Origin: Ulota crispa
Lineage: Eukaryota; Streptophyta; Bryopsida; Orthotrichales; Orthotrichaceae
Direction: 5' to 3'
Assembly (NCBI GenBank): GCA_963920765.1
Contig: OY987252.1
Span: 4,201,966 to 4,265,965 of the forward strand
DNA length: 64,000 nucleotides
The position numbers were made by a program, and so were the translations under genes. Under the pieces are notes generated by a model. That model made no database searches. It was not told the DNA's origin and saw only the letters and a program-made list of their open reading frames with translations. Below, one piece after another: positions 44,035 through 56,110 of this stretch. Position 1 is the stretch's first letter. Each line of letters starts with the position of its first letter.

Positions 44035-45800
44035 TCAAGAACTACGTGTCACTTTTCCCTTTTTCAATTTGGGATTGGATTTCTCATGCTTTCCCCGCAA
44101 TAGTGATACAACTTCCGGGTCTGTGCCTCCGAAAGATGTCTCTGAGTCATCCAAACTCTCCTCACTTGAAGTTGACGAGGAGGGTTTGTCATCAAGGTCA
44201 ATCTTGAGTGGAGATGTCAACTTTCGCGAGCGTTTAGAGGTCGTTTCCCTCTTGACAGGGCTTGGTACCCTGGCGACACTTCCACTATCCGGAGTTACTT
44301 GGATATGGCTCCAAATACGCAAATTGGGTGTAGACCCTTCTCCGGGTCTGAAGTCAACTTTGCTGGGCAATTGCGTGGAAGGAGGAGTTCTCACTTCCTC
44401 TTGTTCCTCCTGAATGGTAGGATAAGGGGATTGAGGGGGTGGAGTCTTCCAAGCTGGAATGGCTTCCTTCTCTTTCCCAGATCCTTCTCCTTCCTTTGAT
44501 TTCTTGCTCTGACCATGCAAGATCGTTTGCATCTCCTACAACACTTCCTCCATCTAGCCTGCATATTCCACCAACACACCTACAAGCTTGGAACCTATTG
44601 TTGGCCCTATCTTCAGTACCTTAGCGTCAAACAGTTTAGACTTGTTCACAACATCTCCCGAAATAGCGACCATATTCTCGAATCAAACCATATCATGGTA
44701 GGCGCGTTGGATTAACTTGTCTCCCTTTGCTTCCTATTGCAGTTGTGTTGTGAGTGCTTCACCTGCCTAGATAAATTTTGCACCTCCAATTCACTCTTCT
44801 TCTTGAGCCGAAAGAGCTCCTTTATTTTATCAAAGATCTCAAATTGATGGTAAACATCCATCAATATGGTTAGTTTGTAAAGAATTTCTCTATCAAACAT
44901 AATTGCCTTTTGGATTCCCTCAATCTGACTAACGATATCAGAGAAAGGTTGCTTATCCTTATAGTCCTTAGGATCCTTCCTGACCGGCTTCACTAGTGTT
45001 CTTGCTGCCTCAGCTGGCTCCTTGCCTTTTCCTTTGGCTTCTCTGTGCCTCTCCGATTCTAGAGGCTCTTGTTCTTCTACTTCCGGATCCGCTTCCGGTT
45101 CTGCTTTGGGTTCCGGATCCGGGGTGATGTCAAATCTCAATATTACCTCGGCGGCTTCATAAGCTCTACTCTCCTTGTCCTTTAGTAATCCCAAATGCTT
45201 ATACAAATGGAACAAGAAGGAACTGAGCCTTGACGCTTTAGTATTCCCTAACAATTTGATTAACTTGAGTACTAAGTCTCTAATGACTATCCCCCAATTC
45301 ACCACTCTTTTTGCGGATAGTGCACCAAAGATGGTGCTAGCGTAGGTAAGGGTGAGGGTGGTAGGTCTATCCGGAAGCAAAATAGGAACCAAGAATTCCA
45401 AGACCCTCTTATCCCAGGAATTCTTACAATTGGCGATCAAGCACCTGTTCTTAGAGTGGGCTTCTATAGCAAACTTCCCCTCACAGTTTTCCTCTCCCCA
45501 AGGACAAACTCCCTTGCTTACACTTTTGAAGGAGTACAGACTAGTCCAAATCCCCTTAGACCAAGTATCTGGGCGACCTTGTTTGGAGTTGTCCTACTGA
45601 CTTGCTAGAGTTCCTAGCAAATCTCGGACCATCTCTTTGTCCTTCAAATTCTAGGGAACCCTAAATAATCCCTCGCATCCCATCCATGTCAGATTGTCTA
45701 CTTACATCTTTCTTTGGCTAGGATCTGAGGGAACTCTCAAAACTACCAACCTAAGTGCAAACGGCACTTCCTCTCTTTGGTTTGCCTTGCCCATGGTTCC
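44035..45800 (-). mobile_element. Broken retroelement gag-like region (fossil)
   Basis: Minus-strand coding remnant with a conserved-looking N-terminal half (motifs such as LLPDRPTTLTLTYA and VVNWGIVIRDLV), an acidic Pro/Glu-rich linker, a coiled-coil-like stretch and a Ser/Pro-rich C-terminal part. From memory this resembles gag-like proteins of plant retroelements; no protease, reverse transcriptase or integrase is visible nearby. I found no LTRs around it. It is broken by a few changes. A host-derived gene with the same domain is the alternative. Confidence 0.45.
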
Positions 45801-46560
45801 TAAAGGGGGTGAAGAAGTCCACAACTAAAACTCACTTTGGGGGGTAGAGGATCTCTCACAGCACTTCAACACTTGTCACTCAAAGTAAGAACACCAAACA
45901 ATATTGATTAGGAGGTAGAATGAAGGAGAATTGAAAATGAACTTGTTTTCCCCTCTCGCACCTTCATGATCAGAATTCACTAACTGGACCATTACAACCA
46001 TTCCCATAATCATGATTATTGGCAAACCAATATCACCGTTTGCTAATCTTGCCGTTAGTGACCGTTGGTTGTCAAGCGGCACGTTTACCATTTTTGGGAT
46101 TCTCTCCACCAGCGCTCTGCATAAACCTGGTTTATACTTCCAGGCAACTGTGTCCGGTTTAGAAGGAAACTATTTTTGGTTGGACAAGAAACTGTTAATC
46201 CCTTGTTAATCGTTTTAAACACTTAAGGAATTGAGAAATTTTTTAATTGATGATTTCAATAAACCTTTCCCCTTTACTCCGTAAAAGCAAAACAATTATT
46301 TGAACATGAATGATATGCACATATTTATTGTTAAAAACCCTAAAGTTGAATTTCCAGCTTGCAACAAATAGTTTCATCATACCAATTGTAGACTAATTTT
46401 GAAAGTTGCAAAATAAAGAGCTGTATAACTTTTATGGAGGATAAAAAACCAAAATATCTACTTGGCATTTTAATCTTTTTCAATCATGAAAAATTTAATA
46501 AAAAAATGTGTTAGTACTTTTCAACTTAGAGGCTTTGAAATCAAGCGTTTCAATTTTTTG
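45801..46560. other. Region without a recognisable gene
   Basis: Short open frames only. Composition falls back to AT-rich from about 46.2 kb. Nothing definable. Confidence 0.4.
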
Positions 46561-46565
46561 GACTA

Positions 46566-47270
46566 GGGTGATTGCAAGGATGACTTGTCTTGCTTTTTGT
46601 CCCCTTTGCCTCTTGCAAGTGGTTTTTGGGTCCTATCTTTTACAATTTTAGTCATTTTGACCTAAAATTTCAAAGTAAAGTGAACATGAAAGTTATTGAC
46701 ATTCAATAATTTTCTTGTTTTTTTAAATTTTTTTACTATTTTTAATGGACCCCAATTGCATGTCTACCTTGGTAGTTTTGGTGGTTTTTAGTACTATTTT
46801 GGATTGAAAAAAGCAAATCTCATGCCACAAATTAGGGAAGTTGTTCATTAGGAAGCATTACATGGATTTGTAGATTGATTTTACAAAACTCAAAAAACTT
46901 TGCCCTGCACATTGTCTCAAAGTGGGTGTCCTTTCTCCCTCCATTGGTGAAAGACAAAAACCTTCCTCCAAAAAGCACTTGCATCAATTCAAGCTAATGA
47001 GAGAGATCATAAATGGCCAATTTTTTTTTTTGTATTATTTTACTATTTTCTAAAAGCAAAAAGGAAATTATCTTTTTGTTGATAAATTATGTCCCTTTAT
47101 TTTTGTGCATAACTTTTAGGATAAAAATTTTCTAGGTCTAAATTTTCACTAGTATGCTATTTTAGGTGCTTTACAAATTTTCTATATTTTATTTTATTTA
47201 AAAAAGATTTATTTCAAAAGCTCATAATACTACCTAGTACTACCAATTTTAAAGGTGTTTGAGACAAAAT
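46566..47270. repeat. Dispersed repeat, copy A
   Basis: Aligns over about 700 bp with 51268-51983 in the same orientation, sharing GGGTGATTGCAAG, AAGCAAATCTCATGCC, 'GAAGTTGTTCAT', 'CTCCCTSCATTGGTGAAA' and 'GGTGTTTGAGACAAAA'. No coding signal and no defined ends; probably part of a larger non-autonomous element. Confidence 0.75.
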
Positions 47271-47274
47271 GAGT

Positions 47275-50040
47275 AGGTCATTCTTGCAACTACCCATCAT
47301 CCAACTCAAAAATTGAATACTTTATATCAAAAGCTCAAAGTTCTCCTTCATGTGCTTGTTGTCATTTTAACTATTTGGAACATGGTGAATGGAAATACTG
47401 GATTGTGTTTGATAAAATTCAAACCATTTGGACCTTTTTTGATGCTGCATAAAATGCTCTTTTTCAAAAACAATCATATATTTTTTTTAAACTTCTTACC
47501 ACTTTGTTCAATAGTACTAAAAATTATTGTGCCAAAACAATACTCCATCTACATAAATTTCTAAAAACTCATGCCAATTACCATCCACATTTTGATGCCC
47601 AAAATTTAAATGTTGCCAAAAATCATTGTTGGGTCATTTCAAGGTTAGATGTAATCTGTCATTTACACAAAATTGATGTTATGTAGCTTACATGCTAGAA
47701 TTTAGATGGACTATTTTGTGGGTTGGTTTAGTATATTGGTTGTTCCAAGGTGTATTTTACTTAGCAGCACGCCATACTTAAATAATTTGCAACAACTACC
47801 CACAATTTGGTTCACTTTACTCAAAACAAACAAGGAATCCAATAACTTAGAACTAAAAGTAAGGCAGCATATATCCACAGTGATTGTATGAGAAGGGAAA
47901 AATACCATATAGGTTTTCACTACATTGAATATTGTGTTTATGTTATCCCACATAAAATTCTCTACATTTTAGAAAATTCAAATACTACTGATATCATAGT
48001 CATTTTTAGCAATAATCATTGCTACAAACTTTCTTTAAAAGGCTTGACAAGAACATTAAAGTTGCAAAAAAATAAACCAACAATGTTCAGGTTGTTAACC
48101 ATGCAAAGTCCTAGAACGTATCTAGAGAGTTGCATGTGCCTTTTAGTAGTCAAGCAATGGGTTAGTAAGGAACTTTCCATGCTAACCAACCTATTCTAAT
48201 TATTAAGGCAACCTAAATGCATTATTTAGTGTTTTTAATACAATAACATGTGTTGTCATTTAAGCCAATAGTAAAAGCTCAAAAATTACAAATCTACTTA
48301 TATAATATTTTACACTTGCTTCTTGTCTAAAGTAAACACAATGAAAGAAAAGTTCATTTTTATCTAAACTAAAACTATTGTTCACTTGTCAGATTTTTTG
48401 GTGTGACTCACTTTGGAGTATAAGAAAACTCTATAGTAGAATGCTACGGAGATATGAAGAACTTAACCTTTAAATTTTTCAGTGACCCAAAATAGGTTGA
48501 TCATTTTTTATAATGGTCATTTATGAACTTAGGAATGTAAAGAGTCATTTGAACTTTGGCTCATTTGCAAGAGAAACAAGTTTGCTATGTATTGGTGTTT
48601 TCAAATATAGAAGAAGAGGCACTATTGAATTTACAGAGGTTTTCAAATCATGGGTGGTCTTGGAGCTGTAGTCTTAAATTTTGGCTCTAGATTTGTGAAA
48701 ATCTTCTATTTTTGTCATGATTTTTGAATTTTTACAATGAAGTGGTCACTATTGCAACACCATTTTCTCGCTATTTTTTACCCTAAAAGTATAAGAACTA
48801 TTTTTATGCATGTGGAACTTGGTTACCTTGAGAATGAGCGTAGGATGCCAACTTTTTAAAGCATTGTGTGTCCAAAAGAGCCAATCAAAACACAATTTCA
48901 ACTACCCCAAAATATTGATTTCTTTGTAAGACACCTTTACATTTTTTTTTTTATAATCTTCCAATCTATGACTAGGATTGAAAGCAAATTTTGTAGAGAT
49001 GTTAAGGACTTGGCATTCTACAAGATCTTATGGTTACTTTGGCCTAAAAATGACTCATTGTACTTTGAACTTCACCATTTCATAACTTACAAAATCAAGA
49101 TCCAAAACACCTACAAAATGGCCAAAAATTTAAAGGTTACCATGAAGTGAGTTTGTTGTTGACTTTTTTACCTCAGCAAATATCATTGACAGCCATGCAT
49201 CCATGTGGTTTTTTGTTGATGAACTCTAATTTCTAATCACACATTAGTCTTTCTTTTGAAACCTTTGTGAAGTCCAATTAATGATGTATTTATATTATTT
49301 GTAAAATCTGTTAATGGCCAACATCAATTGCCATATTCTCTAAATACGTATTATAATTTTGATGGCATAAGGTAGAGCATCTTGTAAGATGTGTTGAAAA
49401 AGCCCCTTTTGAGGGAAAACCCGTCTTGCACAAAGAGTTGGATGTTCTCCAAAGAATATACATTTTTCATTTGTAACTATTTGGACACAATTTTCAAAAT
49501 GCTTGCTTTTGGGTTCTCTTATCTTACAATCCAACAAGTTCTTTGCTATGTGCCCTTGTCTCCACATGGAAGCCTTTAGAATTTATATCCAATAAATAGG
49601 TAAAAAATTCTAATATTGGAATGGTTAGGTATCAAATTGAAGAATGAATGCAATCTTCTCATAGGTTCAAGCCTTCTAGGAGTAGCTTTGTGAATAAACT
49701 TTTGTAAATATGTGAATACATAAACTAGATTAACATGATATTAAATTGAAAAAATGCAAATTATAACTTAACATCAAGCAATATTGAAGCTGACTTTACT
49801 GTGGCACCTCAAAAAGAGAACAAAATTTAAATGTTTTGCACAATCATGGCATCACTTCAATTTGCCTCATGACAATCTTACATCTCAAACCACTTAATTA
49901 ATCTGTAATGGGAGGGATGCACATGTAATGACACAAAAGTCATTGCACCTATAATTAAATTTGGAGAAAATTTTCATATGTTGCTGCTAACTAGAAAAGC
50001 ACTTAATGGTAGCTTATGAAATTAGCTTTCTTTTTTGTGT
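47275..50040. other. Long AT-rich region without a recognised gene
   Basis: Several open frames of 60-100 codons exist on both strands, but none has a familiar motif, splice context or protein-like composition. I assign nothing. Confidence 0.4.
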
Positions 50041-50697
50041 TTAACCCCAAAATGACCCTTTGGACAAAATGTGTCTTTGACCAATTTTTGAGTTTAAATA
50101 AAACCTTACCAAATTACTATTATTAGTAGTTATATGTTTGAAGTTTTCCTTTTGAATTTCATTTTTACCATCAACAATTTAATTTTGCAAATGAATGATT
50201 ATGAATTTTTTTATTCAAGATTTTGTGCAAGGGTGTCCATTGCAATCTCAACTTTATATACTGTTGAGGGCTCTTGGGAATGAGCCTGAGATACACTAAA
50301 TCTTTTAGGCAAAAATTGCATTAGAGTTTTATTTTAAAAAATTGCAAAGTAGCTCTTGAGAAGTCCTAAATTGATTGGGGGTATGCATGTTAGGTCCATT
50401 TTAACTTCAAATTTTTTTAGGTGATCAACTTTTCAAGTTTGACATAGGAAAAGAAGATTGATAGACATCAAATCACTTTCACATTTTAACAACCTCATGA
50501 TCAAACATTGTAATCTTTCAATCTATAAGAGATAATGTTGTGTTTTCTTTTCAAATGTGATCTCTAACATGTCTAGTTTGATTTTATACAGTTACAGTTA
50601 TAAAAAAAATGTTACAACTTATCAAAATGTGGAGTTTTTGTTCAAATTAGAGCAAATTCCTAGAAGCTCAAGAAATCCCAAGGTGATTTTGGGGTTA
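50041..50697. mobile_element. TTAA-flanked TIR element, family member 2 (best preserved)
   Basis: Starts TTAA-CCCCAAAATGACC and ends GGTGATTTTGGGG-TTAA, giving inverted ends of 13 bp with one mismatch and TTAA on both sides. It matches 6557-7191 along its whole length. No transposase. A TTAA target is the piggyBac rule, but a 3-bp TAA target, as in Harbinger-like elements, cannot be ruled out from the ends alone. Confidence 0.75.
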
Positions 50698-50790
50698 ATT
50701 TTTGCATTTAACTTTGACTATATTATTGGGTGGCAAATATACAAGTCATGCAATTTTCCCCACCTTGCAATAATAATTCAAACTATACAA

Positions 50791-52394
50791 TACCCAAAAA
50801 AAAGAGTACATAACACCCTTTTATGGCATCCAAAGAAGTATGTATAAAAAAGAATATAATTGACATTTCATTCTCACATTGTTAATATGCAATCTTCATG
50901 CAATCTTGATCAAGCATATCAAATTTTTGTTACTAAAACCCAAAATCCTATTTTTGGTAAACGGTTTTGTGTCAAAATCATGGTTTTACAAGAAAGTGGA
51001 TTAACAAATAGTGGTTATGAAATTTTGAGATTTGATTGCACGGATATGTAGGAGACATCCATACCCACATCTTCCTTTCAAACAAACATTTCCAAAAAGT
51101 TTCAAAATTCCCTCTATAGAGATTTTAATGTTAGGGCAATCATGACCAAATTTAGTTAAATACACATTTCTTCATGGAACTTAATTTTTGGCAAAACAAA
51201 CATATTATCATGTTTAAAGGTACAAACTTAATCACAATGTATGAGTCAAATAACAAAAACAAATTTTGGGTGATTGCAAGAAACACTTGTACTATTTTTA
51301 TCCCCTTCACCTCCTGCGGGTGGTTTTTGGCTCCTATCTTTTGCGTACCAGGTCATTTTGACCTTGAATTTTAGAATAATTTTCTATTCAAAGTTATGGA
51401 TGTTCCCTGATTTTTTTTGTTTTTTTTAGTTCAATTTACTATTTTTAAACAACCCCCAAATAGGTGTCTACCTTGGCCATTTTGGGGGTTTTTAATACTA
51501 CTTTGGGTCCAAAAAGCAAATCTCATGCCTTAAATCAAGGAAGTTGTTCATCATAGGGCATTACATGGATGTGTAGAAGGGTTTTAGGAAATTGTGATTT
51601 CTCTGCCTTTTACATGCTCTCAAAATGGGCATCCATTCTCCCTGCATTGGTGAAATAAAAAAAAATCTTCCAAAAACCACTTGCATCAAGTGAAGCTACT
51701 CAAAGAGATCAAAAATTGCCATTTTTTTTTTTATTTTTTTGTATTTTTTTACTATTTTCTAAAAAGCAAAAAGGAAATTGTCTTTTTGTTAGTAATTTAT
51801 GTCCCTCTATTTTTGTGCATAACTTTTAAAATAAATTTTTCTAGGTTTGAATTTTCATAAGTAGGTTATTTTAAGTGCTTTAGAAATTGTCCATACTTTA
51901 TTTTATTTTTTAAAAATTTATTTCAAAAGCTTGTAGTACTACCTAGTAGTATCAGTTTTAAGGGTGTTTGAGACAAAACCGTGAAATGTTTCTTGTTAGT
52001 ACCCTTTTCATGAACCCATATGTATTTTAGTAAATTTGGTCATGATCACCCTAACATTAAAATCTCTATAGAGGGAATTTTGAAACTTTTTGGAAATGTT
52101 TGTTTGAAAGGAAGATGTGGGTATGGATGTCTCCTACATATCTATGCAATCAAATCTCAAAATTTTATCACCACTATTTATTAATCCACTTTCTTGTAAA
52201 ACCATGATTTTGACACAAAACCGTTTACCAAAAATAGGATTTTGGGTTTTGGTAACTAAAATTTGATATGCTTGATCAAGATTGCATGAAGATAGCATAT
52301 TAACAATGTGAGAATGAAATACCAATTATATTCTTTGTTATACATACTTCTTTGGATGCCATAAAAAGGTGTTATGGACTCTTTCTTTTGGGTA
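50791..52394. repeat. Large inverted repeat, arms about 387 bp, loop about 830 bp
   Basis: Arms 50791-51178 and 52009-52394 are reverse complements at roughly 90-95%. Both can be read as the same peptide (for example NPIFGKRFCVKIMVLQESGL), which is only a reflection of the duplication. The loop carries the dispersed repeat copy B (51268-51983). Either a foldback-type element or two inverted copies of one element around another. Confidence 0.85.
51268..51983. repeat. Dispersed repeat, copy B
   Basis: Direct-orientation partner of 46566-47270, lying within the loop of the inverted repeat. No coding signal. Confidence 0.75.
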
Positions 52395-52399
52395 CTGTA

Positions 52400-53382
52400 C
52401 AGTACAGTACATTAAGAAACTAGTGAATTTGCCAAGTCCACTACTTTAGTTTAATTTCAGCTTCAGCTTTTGTGTATATTGAAACAAGAATGTCTTAGGA
52501 TGCAACATTGACCCTGCAAGATTGCATTCCGCAAATCTTGATACGGCATACTATATATTGAAAGTCATGGTTTGGCATTTCTAAGAAAGATAGATTAAAT
52601 ATTAGGTTTTGCCTTGGCGTTAAAGGATGTAGATAAAAAACAATAGCAAATAGCATGAACACGTCCTTTCTTCATCAGCTATGCAATATTTTGTAGTATT
52701 GACCAGACTATTATTTTGTTTTATTTATTTTTGTAGTATAAAGCTAGATAAACATCATTGACAATTTTTGTAGCAATATGGAATTTATAATTTATTGTTA
52801 AATGTATACACAGTTGTAAAACAATATTGACTATTTTGAATTAATTAGGAATTTTGTTTGACAAATAAATAAGTTTTCATATAGATTTTCCATATGATAT
52901 TTATTATTGCAGGTGTGGGGTGGAGGGAGGGGGGTGGAGAACTTTGTCACCATAAGAACAATTCATTTTTTGCAGTACCAAAATCATATGAAAAAGACAA
53001 AGAGACCTTGATTGCAATGTCACTACAGGATAAACCATGTCGAAAGTACAGAATATTGACAAAAGCATGTCTGGCATGATAATTTTAGAGGCAATGAGCA
53101 GGAGTCTATCAATTGTTGACGAGAATTGCTCCAAGGCCCCACTCACCATGTTCAAAGGATACTTTTTGCAATAAAACCATGAATTGGGGAATTCTAGAGT
53201 TACTGTTTGTCTAATCTTGAAAAATTGTATCTGAGGTCCTATCATGGCAATTGAGGCAAAACATTCATAATGAGCTCCTACTCTTTGGTAGAGTTCAACT
53301 GTAGAAAGAACAGTGGAAGCCTAGAAAGAACAAATGATGATTCTTGTCATTTTCTTTATCTGCATTCCCACTTGACATAATT
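52400..53382. other. Region without a recognisable gene
   Basis: AT-rich apart from a G-rich patch at about 52915-52940. Nothing definable. Confidence 0.4.
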
Positions 53383-53390
53383 AGGGCTCA

Positions 53391-54164
53391 CTGCAAGGGA
53401 AATGCATGGTTGAGTGGCTCAATTTTGGCAAAAGTCCTTGTCCTCAAAATTCCTTGAGTGGGTTTAGGAATTTTGATTCAAGTGTTAGTATGGAATTGCA
53501 TCAAGTGTGCAAGTAGCCAAGTGGCCTCTTCATGTCTATAATGGACTTATAAACTCAGTCAATAGTCCAATGTTTTTGGATTTATACTTTTTGAAATTAC
53601 ACACTGCAGGTTGTGTTCTAGGACTTAGACTTAAATCAATCAAAGTTATTCAAAAATTCCTTATTGCTAAAAGGGGTCCTAGAACTCTGAAAAATATTCA
53701 AATTGAAAAAAATAAAATTAGGAAAAAAATAAAAGATAAAGGAAAAAAGGACTTCATAAAATCCAAGGTTAAAAAAGGCATTAAAAAGTCCTTTGCAAAC
53801 ATTCAATACATATCTACAAAACAAGATTATAATTTCTGAAAATTTTCCCAAATACCCACTAGAATCACAATCCTTTGCATTCTCTTAAGTAACTTAACCA
53901 TCTTTAAAAAGTCCTTGAAAAACTTGCTAATAGCAAAATTATCACATTCACGTTTTTCAAAAGTCCTCCACACCTCCATAAAATGCCAAAAAGAAACTAA
54001 ACAACATTATTGTACTTACAATGAAGTTTAATTCTCTAAAATGGACTTTTTTTTCTTTATTGAAAATTTCCAATGTACCTTTTAGGCATTTGAAAATTAG
54101 ATGTGTGCAGTTTTTTAAAGTGTGACACAATTTTGAGCCACTCAACCATGCATTCACCCTGCAG
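53391..54164. mobile_element. Non-autonomous hAT-like element, about 774 bp
   Basis: The ends pair as CTGCAAGGGAAATGCATGG and the complement of CTGCAGGGTGAATGCATGG, both continuing into TTGAGTGGCTCAA, so TIRs are about 35 bp. AGGGCTCA (53383-53390) and AGGTATCA (54165-54172) flank it, matching at 6 of 8 positions, the size of a hAT duplication. The inner 53690-53790 stretch is Lys-codon-rich but has no motif. Confidence 0.72.
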
Positions 54165-54172
54165 AGGTATCA

Positions 54173-55225
54173 CTCTACTCACATCTAGAATAGTGGGTTT
54201 GACCTTACGGCACCCAAGACCAATTGTTATGATAATCTAATGTAGTTACACCAAGCCAACTTATTATTACATTCACTTTTTTTCATTCTTACTTGCCTGT
54301 CTTGTCACACTCTTAATTTGCATGTCATATTGCCACATTCAACAGTCATAGTTCATGACACACTTGACATAGGAAAGCTATTACTGTAATGGAAGTGTTC
54401 ATGTTCAATAAATCTAGAGTGTTACAGTTTAACTGATCCTTTTGTTATGACATGGAACAGCATGACGATTTTACATAACAAGCCGGTTCAAATGAGAAAA
54501 CCCTTTTCCAAATTCTCGATGAACGGCTCAAGTAATGGCTACTCAAGATAGAGGGTGCAAGGGTGAATTCAAACTATAGATATTGACCAGAGTCATTTAT
54601 TGTTTCACCAATTGGATACGGTGGCTACATGAAACCTGCCACTAAACATCCAACACATCACAAAACACGGTCTTAACTGCCAAGCAGTCCCTCCATGGCT
54701 GACCTTCTTGAATACCCCTAACACAATGTACTGCCTCGATCAAGCTAAAAGTTGCACAAAATTTTAAGCATCCACTCCCAAATTGCAAAACTCCTGTAAC
54801 ATATCACCACATATTCACAGACACTATGTACACGCTGTGAAGCCAACGTTCCTTGATCAAAAGTCCTTTGATTTTATTATTGAAGTAGTTATTAAAAAAA
54901 AGTTATATATTTTGGACCACTTGGTGCATGACTTTATTCTATTCAAACTTTCCAATCACACTCTCCGTCACCTTTGCTGTTCACTCAATTATAATTAGGA
55001 ATGTCTTAATTAAGAGAAAAGATCTAGACAAAGCAAGAGGAGCACTCTATGAAGGGAAGAACATGATGTTCTCCCATATGCCCTCTGAAATCTATAATCA
55101 CTACTAACAATCATGCTCACCCGTCAATTTTCACCCTATTGATTACATACTTCAATTTTTTAATTCAATGCATACAATCTTTAAGACAAAAATGAAGAAT
55201 GAGAAATATTACCTTTTGTACAACT
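54173..55225. other. Region without a recognisable gene
   Basis: Mixed composition, short open frames only. It may be the 3' part of the CACTA element whose transposase remnant starts at 55228, but I found no end sequence. Confidence 0.35.
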
Positions 55226-55227
55226 CC

Positions 55228-56110
55228 ATGTGCGCACTATTTTCCAACATGAAGTCATGGATAATCTTTTGGAATCCCACGTCCGTGCGTCAATCACGTT
55301 TTCCACGGTCCATGACCTTGTCAAACATGATGGGCTCCTCCTCATTGTCCCAGGCTCTCTTTGTCGTAGGAGTGTACTCCAAAAAATATTCAGTTATGAA
55401 TCCTATAAACTCTTGTTGCATGTAACCCTTCGCCATGCTACATTCCGGTTTACATTTATTTCTTACATATCCCTTTAATTCTTTCATGAATCTCTAAAAA
55501 GGAAACTTCCACCTTGTGTGAACAGGACCACAGATGAATAGTTCTTCTATGAGATGCAAAGGCAAATGCATCATGACAACAAATATCGACGGTGGAAATA
55601 CTTTCTCAAAGGAACATACCATCTCTGCTACATCCTCCACAATTTTCTCCTTAACTCCATAATCAACAACTTTCGCACAAGTTCTTTGAAAAATTCTACT
55701 CATTTGTATGACAGCTCCTACTATGACTGGGTCCCCTAGGTTTCTTGAGTACAAAGGTAGCAATTACTACATTAGAATGTGCCAATCATGGGTCTTCAAA
55801 CCTCGTAACTTTCCACCAACAATTTTAGGGCCAAAAAGAGCAACATAGTTAGATGGGAATTTCAGATTTTCAAGGTGGATAGGAACTTCTCTTGATTGGG
55901 TCTGGACAGCACATAAGGTAGGTCAGGCATGAAGAATGTGACACCATTGTCATGCGGCTAGAGGTGTAGGTGGTGACAAATATTTCTCATCCGCATATCT
56001 TCTCGAAACTTTGCACCGTCATTCTCCCTAAACAAAGTTTGAGTTATATTTTTGCACAAATCTTTTTTAGAGTGCATTGGGTCTAGCGTATGTCATGTCT
56101 GAAGATCTTG
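55228..56110 (-). pseudogene. CACTA transposase remnant (C-terminal part, DUF4218-like)
   Basis: On the minus strand, in order: DPMHSKKDLCKNI (about 56085), then LKFPSNYVALFGPKIVGGKL and RGLKTHDWHILM, then LPLYSRNLGDPVIVGAVIQM, KVFPPSIFVVMMHLPLHLIE, CGPVHTRWKFPF and KELKGYVRNKCKPECSMAKG. 'NLDPMHIEKNVCENI', 'SHDCHVFMQ-LLP' and 'FPPSFFD-MVHLPIHL ... GPVQ-RWMYPFER-MK-LK-YV-N' are hallmark stretches of plant CACTA (En/Spm) transposases, so the class is clear. It is decayed, with a few stops and frame changes. Confidence 0.82.

Noticed and set aside
49340-49567. Minus-strand frame with a zinc-knuckle-like GHIAKN...C pattern
   Set aside because: The Cys/His spacing is incomplete and nothing around it supports a gag or nucleic-acid-binding protein.
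50860-51051. 63-codon open frame with a near-identical minus-strand twin at 52134-52325
   Set aside because: The match is explained by the large inverted repeat; there is no independent sign of coding.
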